From CAYPJE01 sp964410945 (GTDB lineage Bacteria; Fidelibacterota; Marinisomatia; Marinisomatales; TCS56), in assembly GCA_964410945.1 (NCBI GenBank), contig CAYPJE010000001.1:148907-212906 (forward strand): a stretch of 64,000 nt of DNA, read 5' to 3'. Below the pieces are notes generated by a model. The model had not been told where the DNA came from. It saw only the letters and a list, made by a program, of their open reading frames with translations, and did no database searches. Below, piece after piece: positions 36,104 to 46,182 of the stretch; positions within the stretch are counted from its first letter, which is position 1; every line of letters starts with the position of its first letter. The position numbers were made by a program, and so were the translations under genes.

Positions 36104-36658
36104 TCAGGCCATGCCGCCGAAGCCCGCCAGTTGGGAAGTCTCGATCCCGAATGAGCGGGCCGCATCCTTCCACTTGTTCTGGTCATTGGCATCAAAAATG
36201 AAATCAGGGACAGCGGTCTGCACCAGCCAGTCGCCGTTTTCAATCTCTCGCTCCAGCTGGTTCTTGTCCCAGCCGGCGTGGCCCAGCATCAGGCGGTAGC
36301 GTTTAGGGCCCTGGCCGTTGCGGATATCACGGATTATCTCCTTGCTGCTGGTGATTGACAACTCACCGGTCACCTTCAGAGTGCCATCGACATCATACTC
36401 AGAGGAATGGAGCACGATGCCCCGCTCCAGCATCACCGGGCCGCCGAAATAGACGGTTGGTATATCGGCCAGCATTTCGCTGTCATCCACATCGGGGCTG
36501 AATATTTCTTTAAGGTCCGCTTCGCCCAGCGGCTTGTTGATCACCAGTCCCATGGCGCCCTCCTTGTCGTGCTCGCAGAGATAGACCACCGAGCGCCCGA
36601 AGTAGGGATCGGTCATATGCGGCATCGATATCAGCAGGTGATTTTTAAGCGAGCTCAT
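36104..36658 (-). CDS. YqgE/AlgH-family protein
   Basis: 184 residues of the DUF179 family: HLLISMPHMTDPYFGRSVVYLCEH at the N terminus (key part MPHMTDPYFGRSVVYLCEH), GAMGLVINKPL, YFGGPV and GHAGWDKNQLEREIENGDW. The family is linked to alginate regulation in Pseudomonas and to transcription or translation control elsewhere, with no settled biochemical role. It stands alone, divergent from uvrA. Confidence 0.93.
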   Translation of the reverse strand: MSSLKNHLLISMPHMTDPYFGRSVVYLCEHDKEGAMGLVINKPLGEADLKEIFSPDVDDSEMLADIPTVYFGGPVMLERGIVLHSSEYDVDGTLKVTGELSITSSKEIIRDIRNGQGPKRYRLMLGHAGWDKNQLEREIENGDWLVQTAVPDFIFDANDQNKWKDAARSFGIETSQLAGFGGMA

Positions 36659-36876
36659 AGTATAACTTAGTCAACATTTTCAGGGAAATCCAGTGGCCTG
36701 AAATTAAATGTGCTTTAAATCATGAGGGAATCAAATAATTCAGGAATATTCTAATTATCCCGCAGAAGAATTTGTAAATATTTTTTCTGAATCATTTTAA
36801 GCGTAGCTAAATTTCGGGATGATTTTCGTCGGCCAAATCAATTTTACTTCAGACGGTTTCATGTGGGGGGAAAGTA

Positions 36877-39711
36877 ATGGCTAAACCGGCTGATCGTCTG
36901 ATCGTTAAGGGTGCCCGCCAGCACAATCTCAAGAATATCGACGTGGAAATTCTGCGCGACAAGCTGGTGGTGATCACCGGCCTGTCCGGATCGGGTAAAT
37001 CATCGTTGGCCTTCGATACGATCTATGCCGAGGGCCAGCGCCGATATGTGGAATCGCTTTCGTCCTATGCCCGCCAGTTCCTGGGATTGATGGAAAAGCC
37101 GGACATGGATTATATTGAAGGATTGTCGCCAGCGATTTCGATCGAACAGAAAGCCACCATGCGCAATCCCCGCTCCACCGTCGGAACGGTAACCGAAATC
37201 CATGATTACCTGCGGCTGATGTTTGCCCATGTAGGCAAGCCCCATTGCTGGATATGCGGCCGGCCGATCCAGCGCCAGACCATTCAGCAGATTGTGGACA
37301 CCGTGGCCAAATTTGATCCGGGCACCAGGATTTATGTTTTAGCACCGGTGGTACGCAGCCGCAAGGGGGCCTATAAAGGGGTCTTCGAAGAAGTCAAGCG
37401 GGAGGGTTTTCTTCGTGTGCGCGTCGATGGGAAAATCAAAACCCTGGATCAGCCTATCGAACTGGAGAAAAACAAGAAACACAATATTGAAGTGGTGGTG
37501 GATCGGTTGGTACTGGAGGATGATTTCAAGGATCGCCTCACCGAATCGGTGGAGCTGGCCCTCAAGATCGGTTCCGGTCTGGTAATCGTGCAGGAATTGC
37601 CGCATACGGACCATATGTTCAGTGAAAATTATGCCTGTCTGCGCCACCCGGAAGCTTCCCTGCCTGAGATGGAACCGCGCCTGTTTTCATTCAACACGCC
37701 CCAGGGCGCCTGTAAAAAATGCAGTGGCCTCGGTTATCATATGGATATCGACCCGGAACTGGTTGTGCCGGACCGCTCCAAATCGTTGATCCAAGGCGCT
37801 ATTATTCCACTGGGGGAACAGCCCCGCGGAAACTGGTATGGCAGTATCCTGAAAAGCCTGGCCCAGCATTATAATTTTAATTTCACCACTCCCTGGTTCA
37901 AACTTGATCCCCAGGTTCGGGAAATCCTGCTCTTTGGTACCGGTTCCCGGAAAATGAAGATGAAATACAGCAGTGAACGGTGGACCGGCGTCTATGAAGG
38001 CGGCTGGGAGGGGGCCATTCCAAACCTGGAGCGGCGCTACAAACAGACTTCTTCCGGCGGTGTGCGGGAATGGATCGAGCAGTTTATGCGCATGCAGCCC
38101 TGTCCGTCCTGTGGTGGATCCCGCTTGCGTTCCGAAAGCCTGGCTGTGACGGTGGGCGGCCGGAATCTGGGAGAATTATCCCGTCTGTCGATCAAGGAGA
38201 TTTTACGGTTTATCGATCAACTGAAGCTGGGTAAGAACGAGGCCATAATCGCCCATCAGATATTAAAGGAAGTCCGGGAACGTCTGAGTTTCCTGGTGGA
38301 TGTTGGCCTGGACTACCTGACCCTGGATCGCACGGCCACAACTTTATCAGGGGGTGAGTCCCAGCGGATTCGGCTGGCGACCCAGATCGGTTCCCAGTTG
38401 ATGGGCGTATTGTATATCCTGGATGAACCTTCGATCGGACTCCATTCCCGGGATAACCAGCGATTGTTGAATACGCTTAAAAAGCTCCGTGATATTGGTA
38501 ATTCAATTCTGGTGGTTGAGCACGACCGGGAAACGATTGAATCTGCCGACCAGATCATTGACCTGGGCCCAGGGGCCGGTGAACACGGTGGTGAGATAGT
38601 CTTTTCCGGAACCCCGGAAGATTTAATCAGAAGTGAAAAATCATTTACCGGCCTGTATCTGTCCGGAAAAAGGTCAATCCCGATTCCCGCAGAAAGACGG
38701 AAAGGCTGGGAAAAAGACCTGGTGCTGTCCGGCTGCCGCGGAAACAATCTTAAAAAGATCGACATTAAATTTCCCCTGGGAAAATTGATCGTGGTTACCG
38801 GTGTCTCAGGAAGCGGCAAGAGTACCCTGGTTAACGAAACTTTGTACCCGATTCTGGCCCGCGACCTCCACAATGCCCGCAAATACCCCCTGAAATTTGA
38901 TACCGTGGATGGGCTGCAATATCTGGATAAGGTCGTCGATATTGACCAGAAGCCCATCGGCCGGACACCACGTTCCAATCCGGCCACTTATACCGGTGTG
39001 TTTACTTTCATCCGCGATCTGTTCGCCCAGCTGCCCGAATCCAAACTGCGCGGTTATAAACCGGGACGGTTCTCGTTCAATGTGAAGGGTGGCCGCTGCA
39101 ATTCCTGTGACGGGGATGGGATCATTAAAATTGAGATGAATTTTCTCCCCGATGTCTATGTAACCTGCGAGGTTTGCCACGGAGCACGCTATAACCGGGA
39201 AACCCTGGAGGTGATTTACCGTGGTAAGAATATCGCCGAAGTATTGAACCTGTCGGTTGAAGAAGCGCGTGATTTTTTCAAAAACATTCCGTCGGTCAAG
39301 AAAAAACTGGATACCCTGTACGAGGTTGGACTGGGATACATTCGACTGGGACAGCAGGCCACAACCCTTTCAGGTGGTGAGGCCCAGCGTGTCAAATTGG
39401 CCACTGAACTGTCACGACAGTCCCGGGACCGTACCCTGTATATCCTGGATGAACCGACTACCGGCCTGCATTTCGAGGATGTGAATATGCTGCTGGCGGT
39501 TCTTCAGCGCCTGGTTGACAAAGGGCATACCGTGATTGTGATCGAGCACAATATGGAAGTCATCAAATGTGCGGACTGGATTATCGATCTTGGCCCGGAA
39601 GGTGGGGATGAAGGCGGCAACCTGGTTTATGCTGGCCTGCCGGAGGAATTGGTGGATTGTGCAGGATCCTATACGGCGCCATTTCTGAAGGAAGTGCTGT
39701 CGAAACAGTAA
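36877..39711 (+). CDS. uvrA: Excinuclease ABC subunit A
   Basis: DNA-damage recognition ATPase of nucleotide excision repair. 944 residues, full length. The first Walker A is GLSGSGKS (35-42) and the second GVSGSGKS (about 641-648); the two ABC signatures are TLSGGESQRIRLA and TLSGGEAQRVKLA. Zinc-binding pairs include CWICG, CPSCGG and CNSCDGDG...CEVCHG. Ribosome site GGGGGGAAAG precedes the ATG. Single gene; convergent with a glycosyltransferase, with stop codons about 10 bases apart and no hairpin between them. Confidence 0.98.
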   Translation: MAKPADRLIVKGARQHNLKNIDVEILRDKLVVITGLSGSGKSSLAFDTIYAEGQRRYVESLSSYARQFLGLMEKPDMDYIEGLSPAISIEQKATMRNPRSTVGTVTEIHDYLRLMFAHVGKPHCWICGRPIQRQTIQQIVDTVAKFDPGTRIYVLAPVVRSRKGAYKGVFEEVKREGFLRVRVDGKIKTLDQPIELEKNKKHNIEVVVDRLVLEDDFKDRLTESVELALKIGSGLVIVQELPHTDHMFSENYACLRHPEASLPEMEPRLFSFNTPQGACKKCSGLGYHMDIDPELVVPDRSKSLIQGAIIPLGEQPRGNWYGSILKSLAQHYNFNFTTPWFKLDPQVREILLFGTGSRKMKMKYSSERWTGVYEGGWEGAIPNLERRYKQTSSGGVREWIEQFMRMQPCPSCGGSRLRSESLAVTVGGRNLGELSRLSIKEILRFIDQLKLGKNEAIIAHQILKEVRERLSFLVDVGLDYLTLDRTATTLSGGESQRIRLATQIGSQLMGVLYILDEPSIGLHSRDNQRLLNTLKKLRDIGNSILVVEHDRETIESADQIIDLGPGAGEHGGEIVFSGTPEDLIRSEKSFTGLYLSGKRSIPIPAERRKGWEKDLVLSGCRGNNLKKIDIKFPLGKLIVVTGVSGSGKSTLVNETLYPILARDLHNARKYPLKFDTVDGLQYLDKVVDIDQKPIGRTPRSNPATYTGVFTFIRDLFAQLPESKLRGYKPGRFSFNVKGGRCNSCDGDGIIKIEMNFLPDVYVTCEVCHGARYNRETLEVIYRGKNIAEVLNLSVEEARDFFKNIPSVKKKLDTLYEVGLGYIRLGQQATTLSGGEAQRVKLATELSRQSRDRTLYILDEPTTGLHFEDVNMLLAVLQRLVDKGHTVIVIEHNMEVIKCADWIIDLGPEGGDEGGNLVYAGLPEELVDCAGSYTAPFLKEVLSKQ

Positions 39712-39718
39712 TTCCCGG

Positions 39719-40888
39719 TTACCCGATCAACGAATCGATCAGCCGGTTATATTTTTCGATAAAGGACTGAGCACCAAAATTATTTATAATATTCGTCCGA
39801 ATGGCATTTGGATCGAATTTTCCGTAGTCAGACATCATTTGCTTCATACCTTCCGCCAGGGCAGTGGGGGAATTTTTATCAACCAGAATGCCCGTTTCGG
39901 TCGTAACTGTATCTTCCGGTCCGCCGCAGCGGGTGGCTACTACCGGTAAGCCGCAGGCCTGGGCTTCCAACACGGCAATCCCGAATGTTTCTACTGAACT
40001 TGAGAGCACGAAGGCATGGTTTCCATTTAGCGACTGGCGCACCTGTTCCGGCGTCTGGTGCCCTGTGAATTGAACGTATCCGGAAAGGTTCAGCTCCCGG
40101 CACAGATTAACCAGGTTTTTCCGTTCCGGGCCATCACCGATAATCTGCAGTAAAACATCAGATCCTTCGTTAATCAGTTTTGCCAAGGCGTACAGCAGGA
40201 GATCGATCTGCTTTTCGCGCCGCAGGAATGATGTGGTGATAAATTTAAATGGTTTTTCATCGATAGTATTTTCGCCGGGATAAAAGGTATCTATGTCCAC
40301 CGGATTGGGAATAATAACCGGCATGGTTGGTAGATCGGGTGTCAACTGCCGGATACTTTCTTCCATAGCCGCGCTGATAGCCACCAGCGCACCGGCCTGT
40401 TGGTGCGCCTTTCTGATCAGAGCCGTCTCAAACGGGGAAAAACCGGTTGGCAATAAAAATTCTTTCAGGTGCTCACTGATAATAAAAGGAACTCCGGCCT
40501 TGTTTAAAGCCGGTGCTATTGCTACTCCGGCCCACAGCGACGAATTGATTATTACCAGGTCCGGTCGTCCGTTTTCCGCAATAGCGGTATTAAACAACTT
40601 CAGCAGTTTGCGGTGATAAAAGCGAAGGTATTGTGGCGGCAGCTTGGGAAAGGGATTGATGGTTTCATACCTGAAAATGGATAAATCACGGTCGTGGGGC
40701 AGTGGTCCCGATTTTATCCGGGAAGCGATAAATTTAAAAAATTTATCCCATCCATGTATAATTACGGCCAGGTTGGTGACCTTACATCCACTTGATTGGA
40801 ACATCCGGGCCTGGTCGGCAAAGAATCCACCGCTGTTGTTTATTACCTGGTTCGGATACCAGGATGATATTATAAAAATGTTCTTCAA
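39719..40888 (-). CDS. GT4-family glycosyltransferase
   Basis: 389 residues. GT-B fold with N-terminal IISSWYPNQVINNSGGFFADQ (key part SSWYPNQVINNSGGFF), a KFITTSFLRREKQIDLLLYA linker and the GT4 donor site ETFGIAVLEAQACGLPVVAT with RCGGPEDTV. Probably adds a sugar to a surface polysaccharide or lipid. It faces away from the polysaccharide operon at 41070-46094, separated by 181 bases, and probably serves the same product. Confidence 0.9.
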   Translation of the reverse strand: MKNIFIISSWYPNQVINNSGGFFADQARMFQSSGCKVTNLAVIIHGWDKFFKFIASRIKSGPLPHDRDLSIFRYETINPFPKLPPQYLRFYHRKLLKLFNTAIAENGRPDLVIINSSLWAGVAIAPALNKAGVPFIISEHLKEFLLPTGFSPFETALIRKAHQQAGALVAISAAMEESIRQLTPDLPTMPVIIPNPVDIDTFYPGENTIDEKPFKFITTSFLRREKQIDLLLYALAKLINEGSDVLLQIIGDGPERKNLVNLCRELNLSGYVQFTGHQTPEQVRQSLNGNHAFVLSSSVETFGIAVLEAQACGLPVVATRCGGPEDTVTTETGILVDKNSPTALAEGMKQMMSDYGKFDPNAIRTNIINNFGAQSFIEKYNRLIDSLIG

Positions 40889-41069
40889 ATTGATCGGTTT
40901 AAAAGTCTGACCAAATTACTCAGTCCGTCGGCGTACTGTAAAGCAATTATAACTATTCTGATAAAAACATTTCGCGTGATTGTTAAGCATCCAGGCGTTT
41001 ATATTAGGGCGAACTTAATAGAAGTAGATTATCCCCGGTTGATCGGGATATTTAACGGAGTAAACAGGA

Positions 41070-41576
41070 ATGCGACAGATTTTAGCGCTTTTCACACCAT
41101 TGTTCTGGTGTCAGGCGATTGCCACCATACGGTTCTTTATTTACGGTAATGTCCGTGCCATCACAGCCCTGGGCCGAAGAGGTGAAAACACGCAGATCAG
41201 TCCCTCCGCCCGCTTCGGCTATCCGGAAAACGTTTATCTGGGGAACAACTGCTCGATCAACCATAACTGCCACATCTATGCCGGTTCGCAATCAAAATTG
41301 ACAATCGGGGATGAAACCCTGCTGGGTCCCGGAGTATTTATTACTACCGATAGTTTCTCCAGATCGATGGAAGACCGGGAGGGAGCCCATTCAGGTCATG
41401 AAGAGGATATTAAAATCGGTAAAAATGTACGAATTGGTGCCAAGGTAGTGATTCTACCGGGAGTAATAATCGGCGACAATGCGGCTGTGGGCGCCGGCAG
41501 CGTAGTGACCGAATCGATTCCCACCGGGAAAATTGCGGTTGGAAATCCGGCCCGGGTGGTGAAATCAGTCGTTTGA
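41070..41576 (+). CDS. Left-handed beta-helix (hexapeptide) acetyltransferase
   Basis: 168 residues; first gene of a five-gene surface-polysaccharide operon. Hexapeptide repeats cover about 50-160: NVYLGNNCSINHNCHIYAG, KIGKNVRIGAKVVILPG and IGDNAAVGAGSVV. The family's catalytic His is likely in AHSGHEEDIKIG (WbbJ/MaaA-type). It acetylates a sugar or sugar nucleotide with acetyl-CoA. The start ATG follows GGAG at 41057-41060. The stop TGA shares its A with the next ATG. Confidence 0.9.
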   Translation: MRQILALFTPLFWCQAIATIRFFIYGNVRAITALGRRGENTQISPSARFGYPENVYLGNNCSINHNCHIYAGSQSKLTIGDETLLGPGVFITTDSFSRSMEDREGAHSGHEEDIKIGKNVRIGAKVVILPGVIIGDNAAVGAGSVVTESIPTGKIAVGNPARVVKSVV

Positions 41577-42796
41577 TGTTCTGCCTGCGCAAGTTTCCCT
41601 ATCCCTACCAGGCGATGCTGGCCATATCCTCCGATGTTGATAATACGCCGGCCCTGGATAACTACCTGGAATTGATGAAATTCTTCAATACCGCTGCCGA
41701 TACACGCTATGGCCGGGGTATTGACCTGGAAGTGGGAAACAGTTTCTGGTTTTTTAATACTACTGACCGATACCAGTTATCTTATTATAATGGCACCTCA
41801 GACACCGCTACTGAATTTGCTGCTTACTGCCGACGATTGATCGAGTCCGGCCATATCGATACTATTCATTCTTATGGAAATTTTGATACAGGTGGTTTTG
41901 ACCGCCGTTTAGCCGAAAAGGCAATAACTGAATTGCAGCGGAATGGTCTGCAGGTTCCGGTCTGGATTAATCATGGAACCGGCAACAACAACCAGAATAT
42001 TGGATTTGAGGACGGTTATACCGGAGCCCTACCCGGGTCAAATGCCTACCACGCCGACTTGCTTTCTGAAACTGGTATTCGTTATTTATGGACCGGCAAC
42101 CTGACCCACGTACCCGGTCAGGATGGTGATCGCACTCTGGCGCTGACGGCCATCGACTGGGCCCAGAAAATCAATAGATTCCTGAAATATCGCAATGTAA
42201 CCACGCCATTGTTTGATGAGCAGAACCGGTTAATGTTTCCTCTGGAGTTACAGGATGGCCAATTCTTCTGGGGTTTCCAGCGCTGGATCAATCTGCTGGG
42301 CCGGACTACCTTGCTGGATATCAATGATCTGGTTTTCCAGACCACTCCGACGATTATGCGTCTGCTGGTACGCAACCGTGGATATATGGTCCTGTATACC
42401 CATTTCTGTGAAGGCAGCGATTTGTCATTGGGGTTGCCGCCAATCCTGAAAAAGAACCTGCGCTATATTCAGAAACTTGTGAATAAACGTGATCTTCTGG
42501 TAACGACCACCGCCCGCCTGCTGCGTTACAACGAAATCAGTTCACATCTGGAATGCAACCTGATGCAAACCGATGATGGCTACCAACTGATAATACCCAC
42601 TTCCTTGAAACTGCCAATCGGTGATTATCAATTAACGGAAGTCGATCTGGAAGGACTGACCTTTTATATATCACACCCTGAAAAAACGACGGTAATTTTC
42701 AATAATAAGGTGTTGCCGACCGTCCTGAACCCGGCTGATGAATCGGGACGGCTGTCCCGTTCAATTCCCTGGAAACCACTTCACTATCCTTTTTAG
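41576..42796 (+). CDS. Polysaccharide deacetylase-like protein of a surface-polysaccharide operon
   Basis: 406 residues from ATG 41576, which overlaps the previous stop by one base. AISSDVDNTP near residue 20 resembles the Asp motif of CE4/NodB deacetylases, and HSYGNFDTGG (about 100) and YTHFCEG (about 280) could supply metal-binding histidines. The match is partial: no clean H-x3-H motif is visible, so deacetylase chemistry is an inference. No signal peptide, so it would act in the cytoplasm on a precursor. Between an acetyltransferase and three glycosyltransferases, it must belong to the same glycan pathway. Confidence 0.55.
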   Translation: MFCLRKFPYPYQAMLAISSDVDNTPALDNYLELMKFFNTAADTRYGRGIDLEVGNSFWFFNTTDRYQLSYYNGTSDTATEFAAYCRRLIESGHIDTIHSYGNFDTGGFDRRLAEKAITELQRNGLQVPVWINHGTGNNNQNIGFEDGYTGALPGSNAYHADLLSETGIRYLWTGNLTHVPGQDGDRTLALTAIDWAQKINRFLKYRNVTTPLFDEQNRLMFPLELQDGQFFWGFQRWINLLGRTTLLDINDLVFQTTPTIMRLLVRNRGYMVLYTHFCEGSDLSLGLPPILKKNLRYIQKLVNKRDLLVTTTARLLRYNEISSHLECNLMQTDDGYQLIIPTSLKLPIGDYQLTEVDLEGLTFYISHPEKTTVIFNNKVLPTVLNPADESGRLSRSIPWKPLHYPF

Positions 42797-42817
42797 ACGG
42801 TATTAGCTCGAATTGAT

Positions 42818-43921
42818 ATGAAAAAACAAAACTTTTGTCATCTGTTGATCAGCACCGGAGGGTTGGAAAACCGTGTCTTCAGGGAAGTGGAAGCCCTCAG
42901 CCAGTGCAATATTGAGCAGACGGTGATAATGCCGGAGGGGGGCAATCCGTGGAAGAGCGACAACTATCATATTATCACTTATCAATCTGCCAGCCGGTTA
43001 GGCCGAATCATTAAATGCTATCTGCTGGCGTTAAAAATGCGGGCCCGTGTTTATCATCTTCATGATCCCGAATTATTGATTCTGGGCTGGTGCATCAGGC
43101 TGTTTACCAGCGCCGCCATTATCTACGATGCTCACCGACCAACCTTCCATTATTTCTTATGGAAATTCGGTTCCCAAAATCTCTATACCAGATTTAAGGC
43201 AGCGGCTCTGAAATTGATTGAAGTCATCGGAGTGATCTTTATTGATGGACTTATAGTTGCCGCTCCCCAAACGATGAAAAACATCGGTCGGTTTTGTGCC
43301 CGTAAAATTGAAGTATTTGATTATCCGGAGCTGAGAGTGTCGACAGGGAATAATAGAAATAACGACTATAATCTTATCCACCGGGGAATCATTGGGAAAA
43401 AAGCTGATCTCGATCTATTGCTGGAGGTGTATTTCCAGTTGCGGCAGGAAGTATCGGATGCACGGTTGATTATTTCCAGCCGGTTTGAGGAGGATCTACT
43501 TCCCGAAGCTAAAAAAATTGCTGTTGAAATGTCCCTGGAAAATATTGTGTTTTGCTCAAATGAATCCGAATGGCGCAGCTGGGCTGGTGAAAACGCCATC
43601 GGATTGTCATTGACAACAGAAAATGATTTTTTCCAGCGCAGCCAGCAACCGGAAATCCTGGAGTTTATGGCAATGGGTTTACCGGTGGTCTGCGGACTGA
43701 CACCGTTTACGGAAGCAGTGGTGGCGGATGGTGAAACGGGTCTGATTTACCGGGAATATCACCCCCTGCCGATCAGCGAAACGATCTTTCTACTCTGGCG
43801 TGATAAACAACTATTCCGGGAATTGGGCAAAAACGGACTGATAGACGTTGAAAGAAAATTTAATTGGTCGTTGATGTCCGGCTGTTTGTGTAATTTTTAC
43901 CGGCAAGTTTATAAAATATGA
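42818..43921 (+). CDS. GT4-like glycosyltransferase
   Basis: 367 residues; GT-B type, with DARLIISSRFEEDLLPEA in the donor-binding half and PEILEFMAMGLPVVCGLTPFTEAVV as the GT4 acceptor-exit motif (shown here in part: EFMAMGLPVVCG). N-terminal half contains VYHLHDPELLILG, the usual GT4 HxxDxE-like patch. Starts 21 bases after the deacetylase-like gene and overlaps the next gene by four bases. Sugar specificity unknown. Confidence 0.85.
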   Translation: MKKQNFCHLLISTGGLENRVFREVEALSQCNIEQTVIMPEGGNPWKSDNYHIITYQSASRLGRIIKCYLLALKMRARVYHLHDPELLILGWCIRLFTSAAIIYDAHRPTFHYFLWKFGSQNLYTRFKAAALKLIEVIGVIFIDGLIVAAPQTMKNIGRFCARKIEVFDYPELRVSTGNNRNNDYNLIHRGIIGKKADLDLLLEVYFQLRQEVSDARLIISSRFEEDLLPEAKKIAVEMSLENIVFCSNESEWRSWAGENAIGLSLTTENDFFQRSQQPEILEFMAMGLPVVCGLTPFTEAVVADGETGLIYREYHPLPISETIFLLWRDKQLFRELGKNGLIDVERKFNWSLMSGCLCNFYRQVYKI

Positions 43922-45000
43922 AAATATTATATATCTCCCCGGAAAATACTGTTGGCACACTAAGCCTGTGGAAAGCAGCCCATGAAAGTAACGGCCATTA
44001 CTGCCGGACCGTATCCCTGTTTCCCTCACCCAAAGGTTATCAGGATGATATCTGTCTCAAGCTGCCCCTCACATTTGAGGCCCCCGGTCTGATGCGCTGG
44101 CGAAAGCGTTACTACCGGTTGATGCGGGGCCCGCTGGGTGATAATACGGAAATATACGGGGAAAAGGTCTGGCAGCCAGGTCTGGTTGAAAAATATTTCA
44201 TGCGTTTCCGCGACTGGCTCTGGCAAACCCCGGTCCAGCGGGCCATTGCCGATCACAATTTGGGTGATTTTGACGTCTATCATTTTGAATGGGGAATGGA
44301 TTTCTTTCGGGATGGGCGTTTTGCCAGGCGGATGAAAGCAGCCGGGAAACGGATCGTCTGCCATTATCATGGACAGGATATCCGTACCAGAGGTGTATTT
44401 CCGGAGGTTAATGGAGTTTCAGAGTTGAATCTGACCAGCGAAGTCGATCTGCTGGAAATCAGGCCCGATTTTAAATACCTGTTTCTGCCTTTTGATAGCG
44501 ATCGATTCCAGGCCCGGACGGAGCTTAATGCCAGACTGCGGGTGGCCCACGCCCCAACCGACCGTTATTATAAAGGTTCCGATGCTATAATAACACTGTG
44601 CAACCAGCTTGAAGCGGACGATTTGATTGAATTCGACCTGATTGAGAACATGCCCCACACCGAAGCCCTGGAAAGGAAAAAGCAGGCCGATGTTTTTATC
44701 GATCAAATCGGTGATAAAGGTGGCTGGGGCTATGGAATGAATTCGGTTGAGTCTCTGGCAATGGGGATTTGTACCCTGACCACAATCAATGAGCAATACC
44801 AGGAATTCATCCCCGACCACCCCTTTGTGAATATTGATCGGAACACACTGGAACCGACTCTGCGCAGACTGGTGGTTGACCGTGAAACGATAAAACAGAA
44901 AGGCCTGGAAGGCCGGGCCTGGGTGGTCAAATATCATGATTATCGCAATGTGGTTCAAAGCCTGTATAATTATTATCGGCAATTGGGTATAAAGGTTTGA
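43918..45000 (+). CDS. Glycosyltransferase-like protein, GT4-type fold
   Basis: 360 residues. The C-terminal half has YYKGSDAIITLCNQLE, a linker typical of GT4 enzymes, then DVFIDQIGDKGGWGYGMNSVES followed by LAMGICTLTTINEQY (acceptor-exit motif, with G in the usual place). The N-terminal half has YHFEWGMDFFRDGRF and VCHYHGQDIRTRG. The residues differ from well-known GT4 members, so the sugar cannot be guessed. Overlaps both neighbours (ATGA at 43918; stop TGA shared with the TTG of the next gene). Confidence 0.75.
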   Translation: MKILYISPENTVGTLSLWKAAHESNGHYCRTVSLFPSPKGYQDDICLKLPLTFEAPGLMRWRKRYYRLMRGPLGDNTEIYGEKVWQPGLVEKYFMRFRDWLWQTPVQRAIADHNLGDFDVYHFEWGMDFFRDGRFARRMKAAGKRIVCHYHGQDIRTRGVFPEVNGVSELNLTSEVDLLEIRPDFKYLFLPFDSDRFQARTELNARLRVAHAPTDRYYKGSDAIITLCNQLEADDLIEFDLIENMPHTEALERKKQADVFIDQIGDKGGWGYGMNSVESLAMGICTLTTINEQYQEFIPDHPFVNIDRNTLEPTLRRLVVDRETIKQKGLEGRAWVVKYHDYRNVVQSLYNYYRQLGIKV

Positions 45001-46094
45001 AGCAGGAGGTTTACAAACCGTCATCATTGGTGCTGGGCCGTCTGGTTTCAGCCCTCCTGCATCCCCTCTGGTTTCTTTTTACCCGCGGGAAACATCACCC
45101 AGAGATTGACCCTCAATCCATCAAGCGGATATTGATTTCGGAATTTGGGTGTATCGGTGATTTGATCTTAATTAACCCGGCACTTGAAATTCTCCGGTCC
45201 GAATTTCCGTCGGCTGAGATTGATGTCATTGTGAATCAGCCAGCCTCTGAACTGGTTTCTTTAATTCCCGCGATAACCGGTGTTCACACCTATACAGCTC
45301 CATGGAATCAAAACAGAACCTCTATGAAATTATGGATACACACGCTTTCATTGATCAGGAAATTGCGTGAAAGACGCTATGATTTAGCGATCGATTTTAA
45401 TGGTGATTTGCGGAATATCTTATTACTGTACCTGGTAAAACCAAAATATAGATCAGGATATACTGCTACCGGTGGGAAATACTTGTTGACTCACCCAGAA
45501 GAATTCCCGTTTCATAAACATCAGGTACTGCGAGCCGTGGATTTAGTATCCCGGCTTGCAAACAGGGAAATAGACGATATTCCGGCACCGCGATTGAATA
45601 CAAACCGTTTAGTTGATACTGTGCCTGACATCAGAAATGCGATTGTGTTACATCCCGGTGCCAATCATGCTGAGCGGCGCTGGTCAGCAGACAGGTGGAA
45701 TGCGTTAATAGGAATTTTAGGTAAAAAATATGAGCTGGTTTTAATCGAGTCACCGGAATGTGAATCGATTAATAAAATAAAAACTAATTACCCTGAGCTG
45801 AATTATTTTTCCGGTTCACTGCTGGATATGGCTGCATTTCTACCACGACAGAAATTACTTATTGGAATGGATTCCATGTCGGTTCATCTGGCAACGGCCC
45901 TGGGTATCCCGGCGCTGGCACTATTTGGGATTCAAAATCCGGAACTGACAGCTCCATTCGGAGAAAATGGATATGTGCTTCAGCCATCTGAAGCCTGTAC
46001 ACATAAAAGGAAGAACTGGCGGCTTTGCGGTCAGTGTCTGAATATGATTATCCCGGAAGATGTAGTTGAAAAAATTGACTTAATATTAAATTAA
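44997..46094 (+). CDS. GT9 heptosyltransferase-family protein
   Basis: 365 residues. GT9 marks: RILISEFGCIGDLILINPALE at the N terminus (key GCIGDLILINPALE), LHPGANHAERRWSADRWNAL, and GMDSMSVHLATALGIPALALFG. Transfers heptose or a related sugar to lipopolysaccharide core or similar. Last gene of the polysaccharide operon. The start is a TTG overlapping the previous stop; a strong AGGAGGT at 45004-45010 lies inside the frame, with only TTG 45027 or GTG 45030 after it at a poor distance, so the start could also be there. Base composition becomes AT-rich here. Confidence 0.88.
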   Translation: MKQEVYKPSSLVLGRLVSALLHPLWFLFTRGKHHPEIDPQSIKRILISEFGCIGDLILINPALEILRSEFPSAEIDVIVNQPASELVSLIPAITGVHTYTAPWNQNRTSMKLWIHTLSLIRKLRERRYDLAIDFNGDLRNILLLYLVKPKYRSGYTATGGKYLLTHPEEFPFHKHQVLRAVDLVSRLANREIDDIPAPRLNTNRLVDTVPDIRNAIVLHPGANHAERRWSADRWNALIGILGKKYELVLIESPECESINKIKTNYPELNYFSGSLLDMAAFLPRQKLLIGMDSMSVHLATALGIPALALFGIQNPELTAPFGENGYVLQPSEACTHKRKNWRLCGQCLNMIIPEDVVEKIDLILN

Positions 46095-46173
46095 ATAGAA
46101 CGTCATATTATCTATACCGGTTTGCATTCTCAATGGCAAATGGGTAACTTGTACTATACATTCAATTTTATTT

Positions 46174-46182
46174 TGGTATAAT
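46174..46182 (+). promoter_or_regulatory. Candidate extended -10 promoter
   Basis: TGGTATAAT (46174-46182): a perfect TATAAT with the TGn extension, touching the ATG at 46183. If used, the transcript starts near 46189 and translation would begin at the ATG at 46201. No good -35 is seen. Confidence 0.35.

Noticed and set aside
45004..45030. AGGAGGT as the ribosome site of the GT9 gene with a start at 45027-45030
   Set aside because: The spacing of about 16 bases is too long, and the sequence also encodes the N-terminal residues of the TTG-started frame; kept as an alternative only.
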